In this document: one piece after another, positions 1 to 10,945 of the stretch
Numbering within the stretch: position 1 is the first letter of the stretch
How the letters are laid out: every line of letters begins with the position of its first letter
DNA from: Ampullaceana balthica
Lineage: Eukaryota > Mollusca > Gastropoda > Lymnaeidae
Assembly (NCBI GenBank): GCA_944989445.1
Contig: CALYLW010000017.1
Coordinates: forward strand, 2,862,001 to 2,926,000
Reading direction: 5' to 3'
Length of the DNA stretch: 64,000 nucleotides
Made by a program: the position numbers and the translations under genes
The notes under the pieces: model-generated
What the model was told of the DNA's origin: nothing
Database searches by the model: none
The model's input: the letters and a program-made list of their open reading frames with translations, nothing else

Positions 1-735
1 ATAAATTGTATACTTTTTTGATTGTCTTTATTTATTAGTGTTTTAATATGGAAATGATATATAATGCTTTTTTATATTTGTCTCTATGTTATACGATTTA
101 AATTTACGGCTTTTATGTAATAGGTATAATTTTAAAAAGGGATTCAAGTATGTTTTGGATCATGTTTCCCGATGGGACATCATTGTTTGTAAATTATATT
201 TCAAACACCAGATTTAGTTTCTGAAAAATAAATAAATTATTTACGAAATAGGAAAAAAAGATGCTATGTTTGACTAAACATCTATTTTTAAAATGGCTTT
301 TGTTATTCCGCTACAGCGTAATGACCATGGCATATTCAATTCGCCGCCCAACTTAATTAATTGCTTATAGGTTCACTTGTATTGAGTTTAATATGCATAT
401 GTTTATAAGTCCGGTAGAAAGGTTTAAATTGTAAATTTATAGAGCTTATGTAATAAAAAAAACTCAGCATTGGTCGTAGGCTTTTATATGCATGTAATAT
501 TCATTGATGATTAACTTTAATAATTAAATTTAAGGGATTGAGCAAGTAAAATAAGCAAGAAAAATTAATATAGAACACCCAACAAATTTTAAGAAAAACA
601 AACGTATAGTTCCTCTAAATTACGATTAAGCTTTTTTGACTTGGGCAATTTCTTTCCACATAAAATAGCCTCACATAATTAGTATTTGTTTAAATTAAAA
701 TTTGAGTCATTAGAAACAACATAATAAAACTCTTA
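1..735. other. AT-rich stretch without a recognisable gene
   Basis: This stretch is AT-rich with short A and T runs. No open frame of useful length, no splice-flanked exon and no known repeat signature was seen. Confidence 0.5.
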
Positions 736-1080
736 ATTTAAAAATAAATACCATACATCGTGTGACAAATGTAATGAAATAGTGTTAACAGATCTATAAT
801 ATCAAGAAAGTATTTGTATAAAAGGCCACTGTTTTGTACCGCAAGGCCAAAACAAATATGAATGTTATTATAATAAAATTACACTGCTCACTTTTAGATG
901 CGTACACGAAAAGGTACGCACCGTAATTTGACAATAAAAGATTTTTGAAAGCGCACAGCTAAAAATAAAGTATTGTAAAAAATAACGCACCAAAATGAAC
1001 TCGTTTTGAATGCCCGCATGAAGCTGTTCAATATCGAAATGAGAATTTATTTTGTCTTTATTTGGCTCTACATTTTCTGA
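736..1080 (+). repeat. Dispersed direct repeat, copy 1
   Basis: About 345 bp matches 10603-10945 in the same orientation with scattered substitutions. Shared landmarks are GTGTGACAAATGTAATGAAA, TTTGTACCGCAAGGCCAAA and ACTCGTTTTGAATG. The two copies diverge after the shared ACATTTTCTGAT. No coding sequence was found. It is probably part of an old transposable element; the class is unknown. Confidence 0.75.
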
Positions 1081-1261
1081 TTATGGGCCCCCTTACCCTA
1101 GGGGTGGTCACCTGGGGTTGAAACATAGCCTACGACCTGTCTAGGGTCGAATGAGAGCCCCATGCAAAATTTCAGCATCCTGGGTCCAACGGTGTGGAAT
1201 TCCATTGGTAACAAACAAACACACAAACTTTCATCTTTATATATTAGATTTATAGTCAAAA

Positions 1262-3400
1262 ACTTTGTTTTTAAATCCCTTATATTAACTTCGCGGCCGT
1301 CTCTCTCTCTCTCTCTCTCTCTGTCTTGGGCTCGGCGGGCTGGGCGGAAAAACAGAAGTCAAAAATGACCCACTTCCCATGATCCGATCGAACTGAAATT
1401 TGGCACACGGACCCGTCTGACCTAACAATGCATCGTATCAAAATTTCAGATCGATCGAACGTACCGTAATTAAATTAATGCATTTTTAGTTTATCCTTAT
1501 ATGAGGTATGTAATTCAAAATTCACTGTTTGTTATTGTTTTTTTTCTGCCAGATTCACGTGAGTTTGAGTTGACGCCGACCGTCGTGTTGACGCCGACCG
1601 TCGTGCCGACACCCCCTCACATCCCACCCCCATTTATTAAAGACAAGGGACATTACTCGGTGTCAGTCTGTAAATGTTTGAAAATAATCAATACTGTTAG
1701 TTATGTCTCATATATAAGGGATTTATAGTCAAAAACTTTGTTTTTACGGGTTTGTTTTTATTAAATCCCTTATATTAACTTCGCGGCCGTCTCTCTCTCT
1801 CTCTCTCTCTCTGTCTTGGGCTCGGCGGGCGGGCGGAAAAACAGAAGTCAAAAATGACCCACTTCCCATGATCCGATCGAACTGAAATTTGGCACACGGA
1901 CCCGTCTGACCTAACAATGCATCGTATCAAAATTTCAGATCGATCGAACGTACCGTAATTAAATTAATGCATTTTTAGTTTATCTATATAAACTATATGT
2001 AGAGGTCACTATCGTTTACATTTTACGGGTCACTTGACTTCAGGCCAGCCACCGGTGTGAACACGTCTCGTGCTTAAACCAGGTAAAGCGGCGTGCTTTT
2101 GTTTACATTTGGCGTTTCACGGTGAACTTTCCCCAGTGATCGGTGACAAGACCTTTCCCCTCTCCCACCCCCACCCCACCCTTTTTGAGTTAAAAGCAAA
2201 GGGGAGTAAAGACAGATTCAGTCTGTAGATATTTGTAAATACTTTAAGTTCTGTCTCATATATAAGGGATTTATAGTCAAAAACTTTGTTTTTACGGGTT
2301 TGTTTTAGTTTGTTTTTTAAATCCCTTATATTAACTTCGCGGCCGTCTCTCTCTCTCTGTCTTGGGCTCGGCGGGCGGGCGGAAAAACAGAAGTCAAAAA
2401 TGACCCACTTCCCATGATCCGATCGAACTGAAATTTGGCACACGGACCCGTCTGACCTAACAATGCATCGTATCAAAATTTCAGATCGATCGAACGTACC
2501 GTAATTAAATTAATGCATTTTTAGTTTATCCTTATATGAGGTATGTAATTTCAAATTCACGGTTTGTTATTGTTTTTTTGCCACGTGAAATTTTGAGCTG
2601 AGCATTGAGGCGACCCAACGAAGCGACGGGCGCTTTTGTTTACATTTTACGTGTCACTCTGAGCTCGGTCAAGCGAATCGGTGACCAGACTTTTCCCCTC
2701 TCCCCCCCCACCCACCCCTCCCCCCACTAGGGTTATGAAGCAAAGTTGAGTTAAGACAGATTCAGTCTGTAAATGTTTGAAAATAATCAATACTGTTAGT
2801 TATGTCTCATATATAAGGGATTTATAGTCAAAAACTTTGTTTTTACGGGTTTGTTTTATTAAATCCCTTATATTAACTTCGCGGCCGTCTCTCTCTGTCT
2901 TGGGCTCGGCGGGCGGAAAAACAGAAGTCAAAAATGAACCACTTCCCATGATCCGATCGAACTGAAATTTGGCACACGGACCCGTCTGACCTAACAATGC
3001 ATCGTATCAAAATTTCAGATCGATCGAACGTACCGTAATTAAATTAATGCATTTTTAGTTTATCCTTATATGAGGTATGTAATTTCAATTCACGGTTTAT
3101 TATTGTTTTTTTGCCACGTGAAATTTTGAGCTGAGGCATTGAGGCGACCCAACGAAGCGACGGGCGCTTTTGTTTACATTTTACGTGTCACTCTGAGCTC
3201 GGTCAAGCGAATCGGTAACCAGACTTTTTCCCCTCTCCCCCCCCACCCACCCCTCCCCCCACTAGGGTTATGATGCAAAGTTGAGTTAAGACAGATTCAG
3301 TCTGTAAATGTTTGAAAATAATCAATACTGTTAGTTATGTCTCATATATAAGGGATTTATAGTCAAAAACTTTGTTTTTACGGGTTTGTTTTATTTAAAT
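1262..3400 (+). repeat. Four tandem copies of a ~0.5 kb repetitive element
   Basis: Four direct copies start with AAATCCCTTATATTAACTTC at about 1273, 1763, 2319 and 2861, so the units are about 490-556 bp. Each runs through a (TC)n tract of different length, a conserved core containing AAAATTTCAGATCGATCGAA, and a pyrimidine-rich stretch, and ends with ATATATAAGGGATTTATAG. The two ends form a short inverted match (AAATCCCTTATAT). A spacer of about 45 bp (TAGTCAAAAACTTTG and on) lies between copies. Single relatives lie at 34817-35367 and, inverted, at 58100-58417. The open frames seen in it are incidental. Confidence 0.85.
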
Positions 3401-3401
3401 T

Positions 3402-3745
3402 TTGCGTTGTAGGCAGTGCTGATTGACGCAAATAGTTATTTTTTGGTGCAGTAATTTGGTGCGCTGCTTTCGAAAATTAGTTGAAAAATCGTGTGGTGAT
3501 TAGCACTATAAAAATTATTATATAAATGCTTTGTTTAATTTTCAGGAATATTTCATACAAGGATAAGTTACTTGGGCTTTTGACATAAAAAATAAAATAA
3601 AAAACCATTATAAAATACTTTTTGTACATTTAAGAAATTTTAATATTAAGTATTTATCATACAAGGACGATTTTGTTGGGCTTTTGAAAAAGGTGGGCGC
3701 CGTAGGCGCCCTTAGAAAAAAAGTGGGCGCCGCAGCACAAACTAG
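3402..3745 (+). mobile_element. Helitron-like 3' end fragment
   Basis: The fragment ends in a GC-rich palindromic block (GGCGCC repeats) and then GCAGCACAAACTAG followed by T, which resembles the CTRR|T terminus of Helitrons. The same terminus and about 330 bp of upstream sequence recur at 14425-14893 and, inverted, at 11161-11590. There is no coding sequence. Confidence 0.55.
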
Positions 3746-3772
3746 TATATATATATATAACTATATATATAT

Positions 3773-4690
3773 GTTGGATGACGCAGCCCTTACCTCACAT
3801 ACAGTGGCAGGACTCCAACAGTTGGTCAATAAGTTCTAAGAGGCATGCAAGGATTTTGGTTTAACGATTAGCCTAAAAAGGACCAACATTATGAGACAAG
3901 GCACTGATCGCCTTCCAGCAATCTCCATTGAGGGAAACACCTTGGATATCGTCGAGGATTTCACCTACCTTGGCAGTAACATCACAAGCACACTCTCCTT
4001 GGATAAGGAAATAGGATCCAGAATCGGCAAGGCCGCATCATTAATGGCTAGGCTGAATCAAAGAGTGTGGAACAATGCGCAGCTCACAGTTAGGATGAAA
4101 ATCACTGTGTACCAGGCCTGCGTGCTCAGTACACTCCTCTATGGCAGTGAGTGCTGGACGACCTACGCCAAGCAAACAACGCAGCTCATCAGCTTCCACT
4201 TTTGATGCTTGCGTAGGATTCTACGCATCAAGTGGCAGGACAAGATCACCAATGTCGAGGAACTCAGAAGAAGCCATATGCTGAGTATGCACTCAATTCT
4301 GAGTGAGAGCCGCCTGCGGTGGTTAGGTCATGTCCGCAGGATGAGCTCGGAGCGCATTCCTAGAGCCTTGCTTTACGGCGAGCTGGCAACTGGTATGAGA
4401 AAAAGAGGTCGCCCCTGCTTGCGCTTCAAGGACTTCTGCAAGAAAGACATGTCATTTGCACAGATAAACCATAAAATGTGGGAGACCATTGCCGAGGAGC
4501 GCACCTCTTGGCGGGCAAAAGTACGTGAGGGCATTCATGTCGTGGAAGCATCCCTCATAGCTTTGAGTGAAGAGAGAAGGGCCATCAGAAAAGGGGGGGC
4601 AGAGGAGCAGGAGTACACGCCATCGTCCCATGAGGACGGGCGGTTGACATACGGTTACCATACCTATACAAAACTAAACAAAAAGACAAC
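3773..4690 (+). pseudogene. Truncated RTE-type LINE reverse transcriptase, C-terminal part
   Basis: The fragment begins at the catalytic acidic motif (…LDDAAL, where a [YF]xDD box is expected), so nearly all of the endonuclease and the N-terminal RT is missing. Downstream are hallmarks of this LINE group: FTYLGSNIT, LLYGSECWT, a CLRRIL block, RLRWLGHVRRM and a KRGRP-type basic stretch. The frame is broken by TAA near 3837 and by TGA at 4204-4206, between the two long open segments (3891-4205 and 4209-4718). The LINE group is assigned from these C-terminal motifs. It is a dead 5'-truncated copy lying just downstream of gene A on the opposite strand. Confidence 0.85.
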
Positions 4691-4772
4691 ATTAAAAAAA
4701 AATTTAATATCTTTTTAAATTTCTTTAATCAACATAAATTATTTGAAGCCGTATACTATGAAATTTAAATGC

Positions 4773-4778
4773 TTTATT
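4773..4778 (-). terminator. Candidate poly(A) signal of gene A
   Basis: AATAAA on the minus strand lies about 70 nt after the gene A stop codon. The position is sensible for a short 3' UTR, but a single hexamer is weak evidence. Confidence 0.45.
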
Positions 4779-4847
4779 TCAAAGCAATCAGATTAGTGAG
4801 AATACCAATTTTCCTTACTTTCCAACGACGCCAATGAGACCAGCTGT

Positions 4848-7800
4848 TTAAATAATTTCTTGTAAAGTAAGATCTTGCTCTCTCTTTCCACCAACTAAGA
4901 CACTCCCTGCCAATTGAAGGATCTCTGAAAAGCTAAGATCTTGCTCTCTCTTTCCACCAGCTAAGACACTCCCTGCCAATTGAAGGATCTCTGATAAGCT
5001 AAGATCTTGCTCTCTCTTTCCACCAGCTAAGACACTCCCTGCCAATTGAAGGATCTCTGAAAAGCTAAGATCTTGCTCTCTCTTTCCACCAGCTAAGACA
5101 CTCCCTGCCAATTGAAGGATCTCTGATAAGCTAAGATCTTGCTCTCTCTTTCCACCAGCTAAGACACTCCCTGCCAATTGAAGGATCTCTGATAAGCTAA
5201 GATCTTGCTCTCTCTTTCCACCAGCTAAGACACTCCCTGCCAATTGAAGGATCTCTGATAAGCTAAGATCTTGCTCTCTCTTTCCACCAGCTAAGACACT
5301 CCCTGCCAATTGAAGGATCTCTGATAAGCTAAGATCTTGCTCTCTCTTTCCACCAGCTAAGACACTCCCTGCCAATTGAAGGATCTCTGATAAGCTAAGA
5401 TCTTGCTCTCTCTTTCCACCAGCTAAGACACCCCCTGCCAATTGAAGGATCTCTGATAAGCTAAGATCTTGCTCTCTCTTTCCACCAGCTAAGACACCCC
5501 CTGCCAATTGAAGGATCTCTAATAAGCTAAGATCTTGCTCTCTCTTTCCACCAGCTAAGACACTCCCTGCCAATTGAAGGATCTCTGATAAGCTAAGATC
5601 TTGATCTCTCTTTCCACCAGCTAAGACACTCCCTGCCAATTGAAGGATCTCCGATAAGCTAAGATCTTGCTCTCTCTTTCCACCAGCTAAGACACTCCCT
5701 GCCAATTGAAGGATCTCTGATAAGCTAAGATCTTGCTCTCTCTTTCCACCAGCTAAGACACTCCCTGCCAATTGAAGGATCTCTGATAAGCTAAGATCTT
5801 GCTCTCTCTTTCCACCAGCTAAGACACTCCCTGCCAATTGAAGGATCTCCGATAAGCTAAGATCTTGCTCTCTCTTTCCACCAGCTAAGACACTCCCTGC
5901 CAATTGAAGGATCTCTGATAAGCTAAGATCTTGCTCTCTCTTTCCACCAGCTAAGACACTCCCTGCCAATTGAAGGATCTCTGATAAGCTAAGATCTTGC
6001 TCTCTCTTTCCACCAGCTAAGACACCCCCTGCCAATTGAAGGATCTCTGATAAGCTAAGATCTTGCTCTCTCTTTCCACCAGCTAAGACACTCCCTGCCA
6101 ATTGAAGGATCTCTGATAAGCTAAGATCTTGCTCTCTCTTTCCACCAGCTAAGACACTCCCTGCCAATTGAAGGATCTCTGATAAGCTAAGATCTTGCTC
6201 TCTCTTTCCACCAGCTAAGACACTCCCTGCCAATTGAAGGATCTCCGATAAGCTAAGATCTTGCTCTCTCTTTCCACCAGCTAAGACACTCCCTGCCAAT
6301 TGAAGGATCTCTGATAAGCTAAGATCTTGCTCTCTCTTTCCACCAGCTAAGACACTCCCTGCCAATTGAAGGATCTCTGATAAGCTAAGATCTTGCTCTC
6401 TCTTTCCACCAGCTAAGACACCCCCTGCCAATTGAAGGATCTCTGATAAGCTAAGATCTTGCTCTCTCTTTCCACCAGCTAAGACACCCCCTGCCAATTG
6501 AAGGATCTCTAATAAGCTAAGATCTTGCTCTCTCTTTCCACCAGCTAAGACACTCCCTGCCAATTGAAGGATCTCTGATAAGCTAAGATCTTGATCTCTC
6601 TTTCCACCAGCTAAGACACTCCCTGCCAATTGAAGGATCTCCGATAAGCTAAGATCTTGCTCTCTCTTTCCACCAGCTAAGACACTCCCTGCCAATTGAA
6701 GGATCTCCGATAAGCTAAGATCTTGCTCTCTCTTTCCACCAGCTAAGACACTCCCTGCCAATTGAAGGATCTCTGATAAGCTAAGATCTTGCTCTCTCTT
6801 TCCACCAGCTAAGACACTCCCTGCCAATTGAAGGATCTCTGATAAGCTAAGATCTTGCTCTCTCTTTCCACCAGCTAAGACACTCCCTGCCAATTGAAGG
6901 ATCTCCGATAAGCTAAGATCTTGCTCTCTCTTTCCACCAGCTAAGACACTCCCTGCCAATTGAAGGATCTCTGATAAGCTAAGATCTTGCTCTCTCTTTC
7001 CACCAGCTAAGACACTCCCTGCCAATTGAAGGATCTCTGATAAGCTAAGATCTTGCTCTCTCTTTCCACCAGCTAAGACACCCCCTGCCAATTGAAGGAT
7101 CTCTGATAAGCTAAGATCTTGCTCTCTCTTTCCACCAGCTAAGACACTCCCTGCCAATTGAAGGATCTCTGATAAGCTAAGATCTTGCTCTCTCTTTCCA
7201 CCAGCTAAGACACTCCCTGCCAATTGAAGGATCTCTGATAAGCTAAGATCTTGCTCTCTCTTTCCACCAGCTAAGACACTCCCTGCCAATTGAAGGATCT
7301 CCGATAAGCTAAGATCTTGCTCTCTCTTTCCACCAGCTAAGACACTCCCTGCCAATTGAAGGATCTCTGATAAGCTAAGATCTTGCTCTCTCTTTCCACC
7401 AGCTAAGACACTCCCTGCCAATTGAAGGATCTCTGATAAGCTAAGATCTTGCTCTCTCTTTCCACCAGCTAAGACACTCCCTGCCAATTGAAGGATCTCT
7501 GATAAGCTAAGATCTTGCTCTCTCTTTCCACCAGCTAAGACACTCCCTGCCAATTGAAGGATCTCTGAAAAGCTAAGATCTTGCTCTCTCTTTCCACCAG
7601 CTAAGACACTCCCTGCCAATTGAAGGATCTCTGATAAGCTAAGATCTTGCTCTCTCTTTCCACCAGCTAAGACACTCCCTGCCAATTGAAGGATCTCTGA
7701 TAAGCTAAGATCTTGCTCTCTCTTTCCACCAGCTAAGACACTCCCTGCCAATTGAAGGATCTCTGATAAGCTAAGATCTTGCTCTCTCTTTCCACCAGCT

Positions 7801-8840
7801 AAGACACTCCCTGCCAATTGAAGGATCTCTGATAAGCTAAGATCTTGCTCTCTCTTTCCACCAGCTAAGACACCCCCTGCCAATTGAAGGATCTCTGATA
7901 AGCTAAGATCTTGCTCTCTCTTTCCACCAGCTAAGACACTCCCTGCCAATTGAAGGATCTCTGATAAGCTAAGATCTTGCTCTCTCTTTCCACCAGCTAA
8001 GACACCCCCTGCCAATTGAAGGATCTCTGATAAGCTAAGATCTTGCTCTCTCTTTCCACCAGCTAAGACACCCCCTGCCAATTGAAGGATCTCTGATAAG
8101 CTAAGATCTTGCTCTCTCTTTCCACCAGCTAAGACACTCCCTGCCAATTGAAGGATCTCTGATAAGCTAAGATCTTGCTCTCTCTTTCCACCAGCTAAGA
8201 CACCCCCTGCCAATTGAAGGATCTCTGATAAGCTAAGATCTTGCTCTCTCTTTCCACCAGCTAAGACACCCCCTGCCAATTGAAGGATCTCTGATAAGCT
8301 AAGATCTTGCTCTCTCTTTCCACCAGCTAAGACACTCCCTGCCAATTGAAGGATCTCTGATATGCTAAGATCTTGCTCTCTCTTTCCACCAGCTAAGACA
8401 CTCCCTGCCAATTGAAGGATCTCTGATAAGCTAAGATCTTGCTCTCTCTTTCCACCAGCTAAGACACTCCCTGCCAATTGAAGGATCTCTGATAAGCTAA
8501 GATCTTGCTCTCTCTTTCCACCAGCTAAGACACTCCCTGCCAATTGAAGGATCTCCGATAAGCTAAGATCTTGCTCTCTCTTTCCACCAGCTAAGACACT
8601 CCCTGCCAATTGAAGGATCTCTGATAAGCTAAGATCTTGCTCTCTCTTTCCACCAGCTAAGACACTCCCTGCCAATTGAAGGATCTCTGATAAGCTAAGA
8701 TCTTGCTCTCTCTTTCCACCAGCTAAGACACTCCCTGCCAATTGAAGGATCTCTGATAAGCTAAGATCTTGCTCTCTCTTTCCACCAGCTAAGACACTCC
8801 CTGCCAATTGAAGGATCTCTGATAAGCTAAGATCTTGATC
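4848..8840 (-). repeat. 66-bp coding tandem array of gene A
   Basis: About 60 units keep a perfect 66-bp period with no indels. Most units differ only at a few sites: CTC[T/C]GAT, ACAC[T/C]CCCTG and an occasional GAA for GAT. A rare marker (TTGATCTCTC instead of TTGCTCTCTC) occurs at 5601 and again at 6591, 990 bp or 15 units apart, with matching neighbours. This shows a 15-unit block duplication. The array grew by recent unequal exchange or conversion. Confidence 0.95.
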
Positions 8841-8900
8841 GCTCTTTGCAGCTGTGTCGACATCCCAATTTTTAACATCTTCAGGTTTTTGTTCAGGAAT
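4848..8900 (-). CDS. Gene A exon 2: secreted multi-copy peptide precursor (60 units)
   Basis: The exon encodes 1350 residues plus a stop. It opens after a good acceptor (pyrimidine-rich stretch ending CTACAG at 8901-8906) with a 20-residue acidic leader beginning IPEQKPEDVKNWD. Then come 60 units of exactly 22 residues (66 bp) and a final 10-residue partial unit. Each unit is E-QDLSLSEILQLAG-[SG]-VLAGG-KR. The KR dibasic sites suggest prohormone-convertase cleavage; removal of KR leaves a C-terminal Gly that could serve as amide donor. Rare variants are SFSEI, SISEI, SLLEI, LTLQEI, LVGG and KRD in place of KRE. The reported frame extends upstream to an ATG near 8966, but that part is intron. 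The true start is taken as exon 1 at 15026, which supplies a signal peptide in the same phase. The family is not recognised. A repetitive secreted structural protein is an alternative, but the regular G-KR favours peptide release. Confidence 0.85.
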   Translation of the reverse strand: MPEQKPEDVKNWDVDTAAKSDQDLSLSEILQLAGSVLAGGKREQDLSLSEILQLAGSVLAGGKREQDLSLSEILQLAGSVLAGGKREQDLSLSEILQLAGSVLAGGKREQDLSLSEILQLAGSVLAGGKREQDLSLSEILQLAGSVLAGGKREQDLSLSEILQLAGSVLAGGKREQDLSISEILQLAGSVLAGGKREQDLSLSEILQLAGGVLAGGKREQDLSLSEILQLAGGVLAGGKREQDLSLSEILQLAGSVLAGGKREQDLSLSEILQLAGGVLAGGKREQDLSLSEILQLAGGVLAGGKREQDLSLSEILQLAGSVLAGGKREQDLSLSEILQLAGGVLAGGKREQDLSLSEILQLAGSVLAGGKREQDLSLSEILQLAGSVLAGGKREQDLSLSEILQLAGSVLAGGKREQDLSLSEILQLAGSVLAGGKREQDLSFSEILQLAGSVLAGGKREQDLSLSEILQLAGSVLAGGKREQDLSLSEILQLAGSVLAGGKREQDLSLSEILQLAGSVLAGGKREQDLSLSEILQLAGSVLAGGKREQDLSLSEILQLAGSVLAGGKREQDLSLSEILQLAGSVLAGGKREQDLSLSEILQLAGGVLAGGKREQDLSLSEILQLAGSVLAGGKREQDLSLSEILQLAGSVLAGGKREQDLSLSEILQLAGSVLAGGKREQDLSLSEILQLAGSVLAGGKREQDLSLSEILQLAGSVLAGGKREQDLSLSEILQLAGSVLAGGKREQDLSLSEILQLAGSVLAGGKRDQDLSLSEILQLAGSVLAGGKREQDLSLLEILQLAGGVLAGGKREQDLSLSEILQLAGGVLAGGKREQDLSLSEILQLAGSVLAGGKREQDLSLSEILQLAGSVLAGGKREQDLSLSEILQLAGSVLAGGKREQDLSLSEILQLAGSVLAGGKREQDLSLSEILQLAGSVLAGGKREQDLSLSEILQLAGGVLAGGKREQDLSLSEILQLAGSVLAGGKREQDLSLSEILQLAGSVLAGGKREQDLSLSEILQLAGSVLAGGKREQDLSLSEILQLAGSVLAGGKREQDLSLSEILQLAGSVLAGGKREQDLSLSEILQLAGSVLAGGKRDQDLSLSEILQLAGSVLAGGKREQDLSLLEILQLAGGVLAGGKREQDLSLSEILQLAGGVLAGGKREQDLSLSEILQLAGSVLAGGKREQDLSLSEILQLAGSVLAGGKREQDLSLSEILQLAGSVLAGGKREQDLSLSEILQLAGSVLAGGKREQDLSLSEILQLAGSVLAGGKREQDLSFSEILQLAGSVLAGGKREQDLSLSEILQLAGSVLAGGKREQDLSFSEILQLAGSVLVGGKREQDLTLQEII

Positions 8901-8959
8901 CTGTAGGTCAATAAAAAAGATGCATGAAATTACCGCATATTTTTTTGTTATACACATTA

Positions 8960-9147
8960 CAGTCATACTTCTCTAAATCGAACTCAAAGGGACCCGAAAA
9001 AAAATCTACTTATGGAGTTGTCGAGTTAGGGAAAATGGCGTAATAGGTGCAGATTAACTTAATCAAGGAATTAGGCTGGGACCCAACAATTAATTCGATT
9101 TAGGAGGTTATCGACTTAGGGAAGTTCGACTTTGCGAGGTCCGACTG
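8960..9147 (-). mobile_element. pogo/Tigger-like MITE in the gene A intron
   Basis: This 188-bp element has terminal inverted repeats (CAGTCATACTTCTCTAAATC at the left, and GCGAGGTCCGACTG at the right). It is flanked by TA on both sides (8958-8959 and 9148-9149), the target preference of the Tc1/mariner-pogo group. It has no coding capacity. It sits 60 bp upstream of exon 2 of gene A. A longer relative lies at 25835-26998. Confidence 0.8.
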
Positions 9148-9526
9148 TATTTTCTACGTTCATCATTCATCACCTATAAAATGTATTCATATGTTTTATT
9201 TATTTAGTCATTTGTTATTTGTCGGGTGTTTCAAGCAAATAGGAATCCTACTTTGAAAATGAAAGTAACTCTCTGATTTTTTTTTACAAATACCATATTA
9301 AATACTTGAAATGCTTAAGCGCTCGTGTTAGAGAACAAAGAAACTCCCAGAGGAAATTTAGAATAAATAATATATTATAAATTAACTACATGTCATCCAT
9401 AATAGAGTATTTATACATTGTACATTTAAAGGCAAGAACGATTTGGATCAACTGATACTTCTTTTTACGAATCGCCTGAAATGCTATTATATATATATAT
9501 GCCAATAATTATTTGTTAAGTATGTA

Positions 9527-9778
9527 TGTGTATACGGGTTCGAATCCGTGTGAAGGCAAGGGTTTGTTCCCGGGGCCTAGGGCGTCCCTGAGTCACCCCG
9601 CTCCGAATGGGTACCTAACACTACATGTAGTTAGGCGGCTGGGTAATGCGTGGAACCCACAAAGCCGTGGCCTGTGAATGCTGCATCACTTGCCAACAGA
9701 TCATCTGTCATGATCTGTGGACGCAACTATCTTCTGCATAGAAGGAGCGTCTGTATTGATAAGATAAGATAAGATATA
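9527..9778 (+). mobile_element. tRNA-type SINE with (ATAAG)n tail
   Basis: The element begins near a Pol III B-box-like GGGTTCGAATCC and then a conserved body (GAATGGGTACCTAACAC … GGCGGCTGGGTAATGCG). It ends with ATAGAAGGAGCGTCTGT followed by (GATAA)n. The A box is not clear, so the head may be truncated. A second, inverted and shorter copy is at 56414-56555. Its last ~45 bp match the 3' end of the LINE at 24021-25485. Confidence 0.75.
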
Positions 9779-10602
9779 AGTTTAGCCTTCTGGATATAAT
9801 ATATTAAAATTTTGTGCTGAGCTAACTCTTGAGAATACAACTTTCAGTTGGTCAGAAATATACATATGAAAAATGAAATTATCTAATTCTAAGACCATTT
9901 TACGTAATATAAAGAGCTCTAAGAAACTAAACAAACAATTTAATAGGGCATTCCTTTAATTTAAATTCCTGCATACAAACATTTCTCTTAGGTATAGATC
10001 CAACGTAGCGAAGGATTGCATTCGGAAAAAAACATGTTGTCTTTAATTCGCCGATAGAACTTACAGGAAGAAAGTCCAATAAATCAACAACAACAACAAA
10101 AAAAAACAAAAAAAAACATCATGATTAGTTTGATAATTTTTTTGTTCCCTTTTGTCCTCTTCACCATAACAGTCCTATTTACTGATGGATACTCATATCT
10201 AATATGTTGCTGTTTTAATAAAGGATGCAATTCTTTGATTATTTACGTTTTCCGATCAGACATTATATTTTGTAAATTATATCATTTAGCCGATTTTTTT
10301 TATATCCCCGTCCTCTTTTCTTCAAGTTTTTGTTTCTTGAAATTATATAAATTATTTGCCAAGTATATTTAAGATTGATCATCTATTCGCTTAAAACATA
10401 TGTGAAATATAAATATACATTAAAAATATTTTAAGTGATATACTGTGGAAATCTATGCCTAAGTCACGCATATAACTGACTTTTGCTATCGCTTTCCACA
10501 TTATATTCACTCACTAATTATGTTACTATTTTTTTTAAAAAAATTAAAATTTGACTTATTATGAACAACATATCACAATAATTGTCAATTTCATTAACCT
10601 CA

Positions 10603-10945
10603 TGTTAAAAAATAAATACCATAGATCGTGTGACAAATGTAATGAAATAGTTTTAACCCATCTATAATATAAAGAAAGTATTCGTATAAAAGGTCACTGC
10701 TTTGTACCGCAAGGCCAAACTAAGCACGAATGTTATTATAATAAAATTACACAGCTCAATTTAAGAGGCGCACACGAAAATATCCGCAATTTGACAATAT
10801 AAGATTTTTGAAAACGCACCGCTCAAAATAAAGTATTGGAAAAAAATACCGCACCAAAATAGACTCGTTTTGAATGTCCGTATGAACCTGTTCAATATGG
10901 AATTGGGATTTAATACTCCTCTCTTTGTGTCAACATTTTCTGATG
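10603..10945 (+). repeat. Dispersed direct repeat, copy 2
   Basis: This is the partner of 736-1080. It lies in the gene A intron and is non-coding. Confidence 0.75.

Noticed and set aside
4848..8966. Single-exon reading of gene A starting at the ATG near 8966
   Set aside because: The extra N-terminal part contains the acceptor tract and CTACAG at 8901-8906, and a matching signal-peptide exon exists at 15026.
10121..10372. Hydrophobic 83-residue membrane peptide
   Set aside because: It lies in AT-rich intron sequence where TTT/TAT codons give hydrophobicity by composition, with no supporting motif or splice context.
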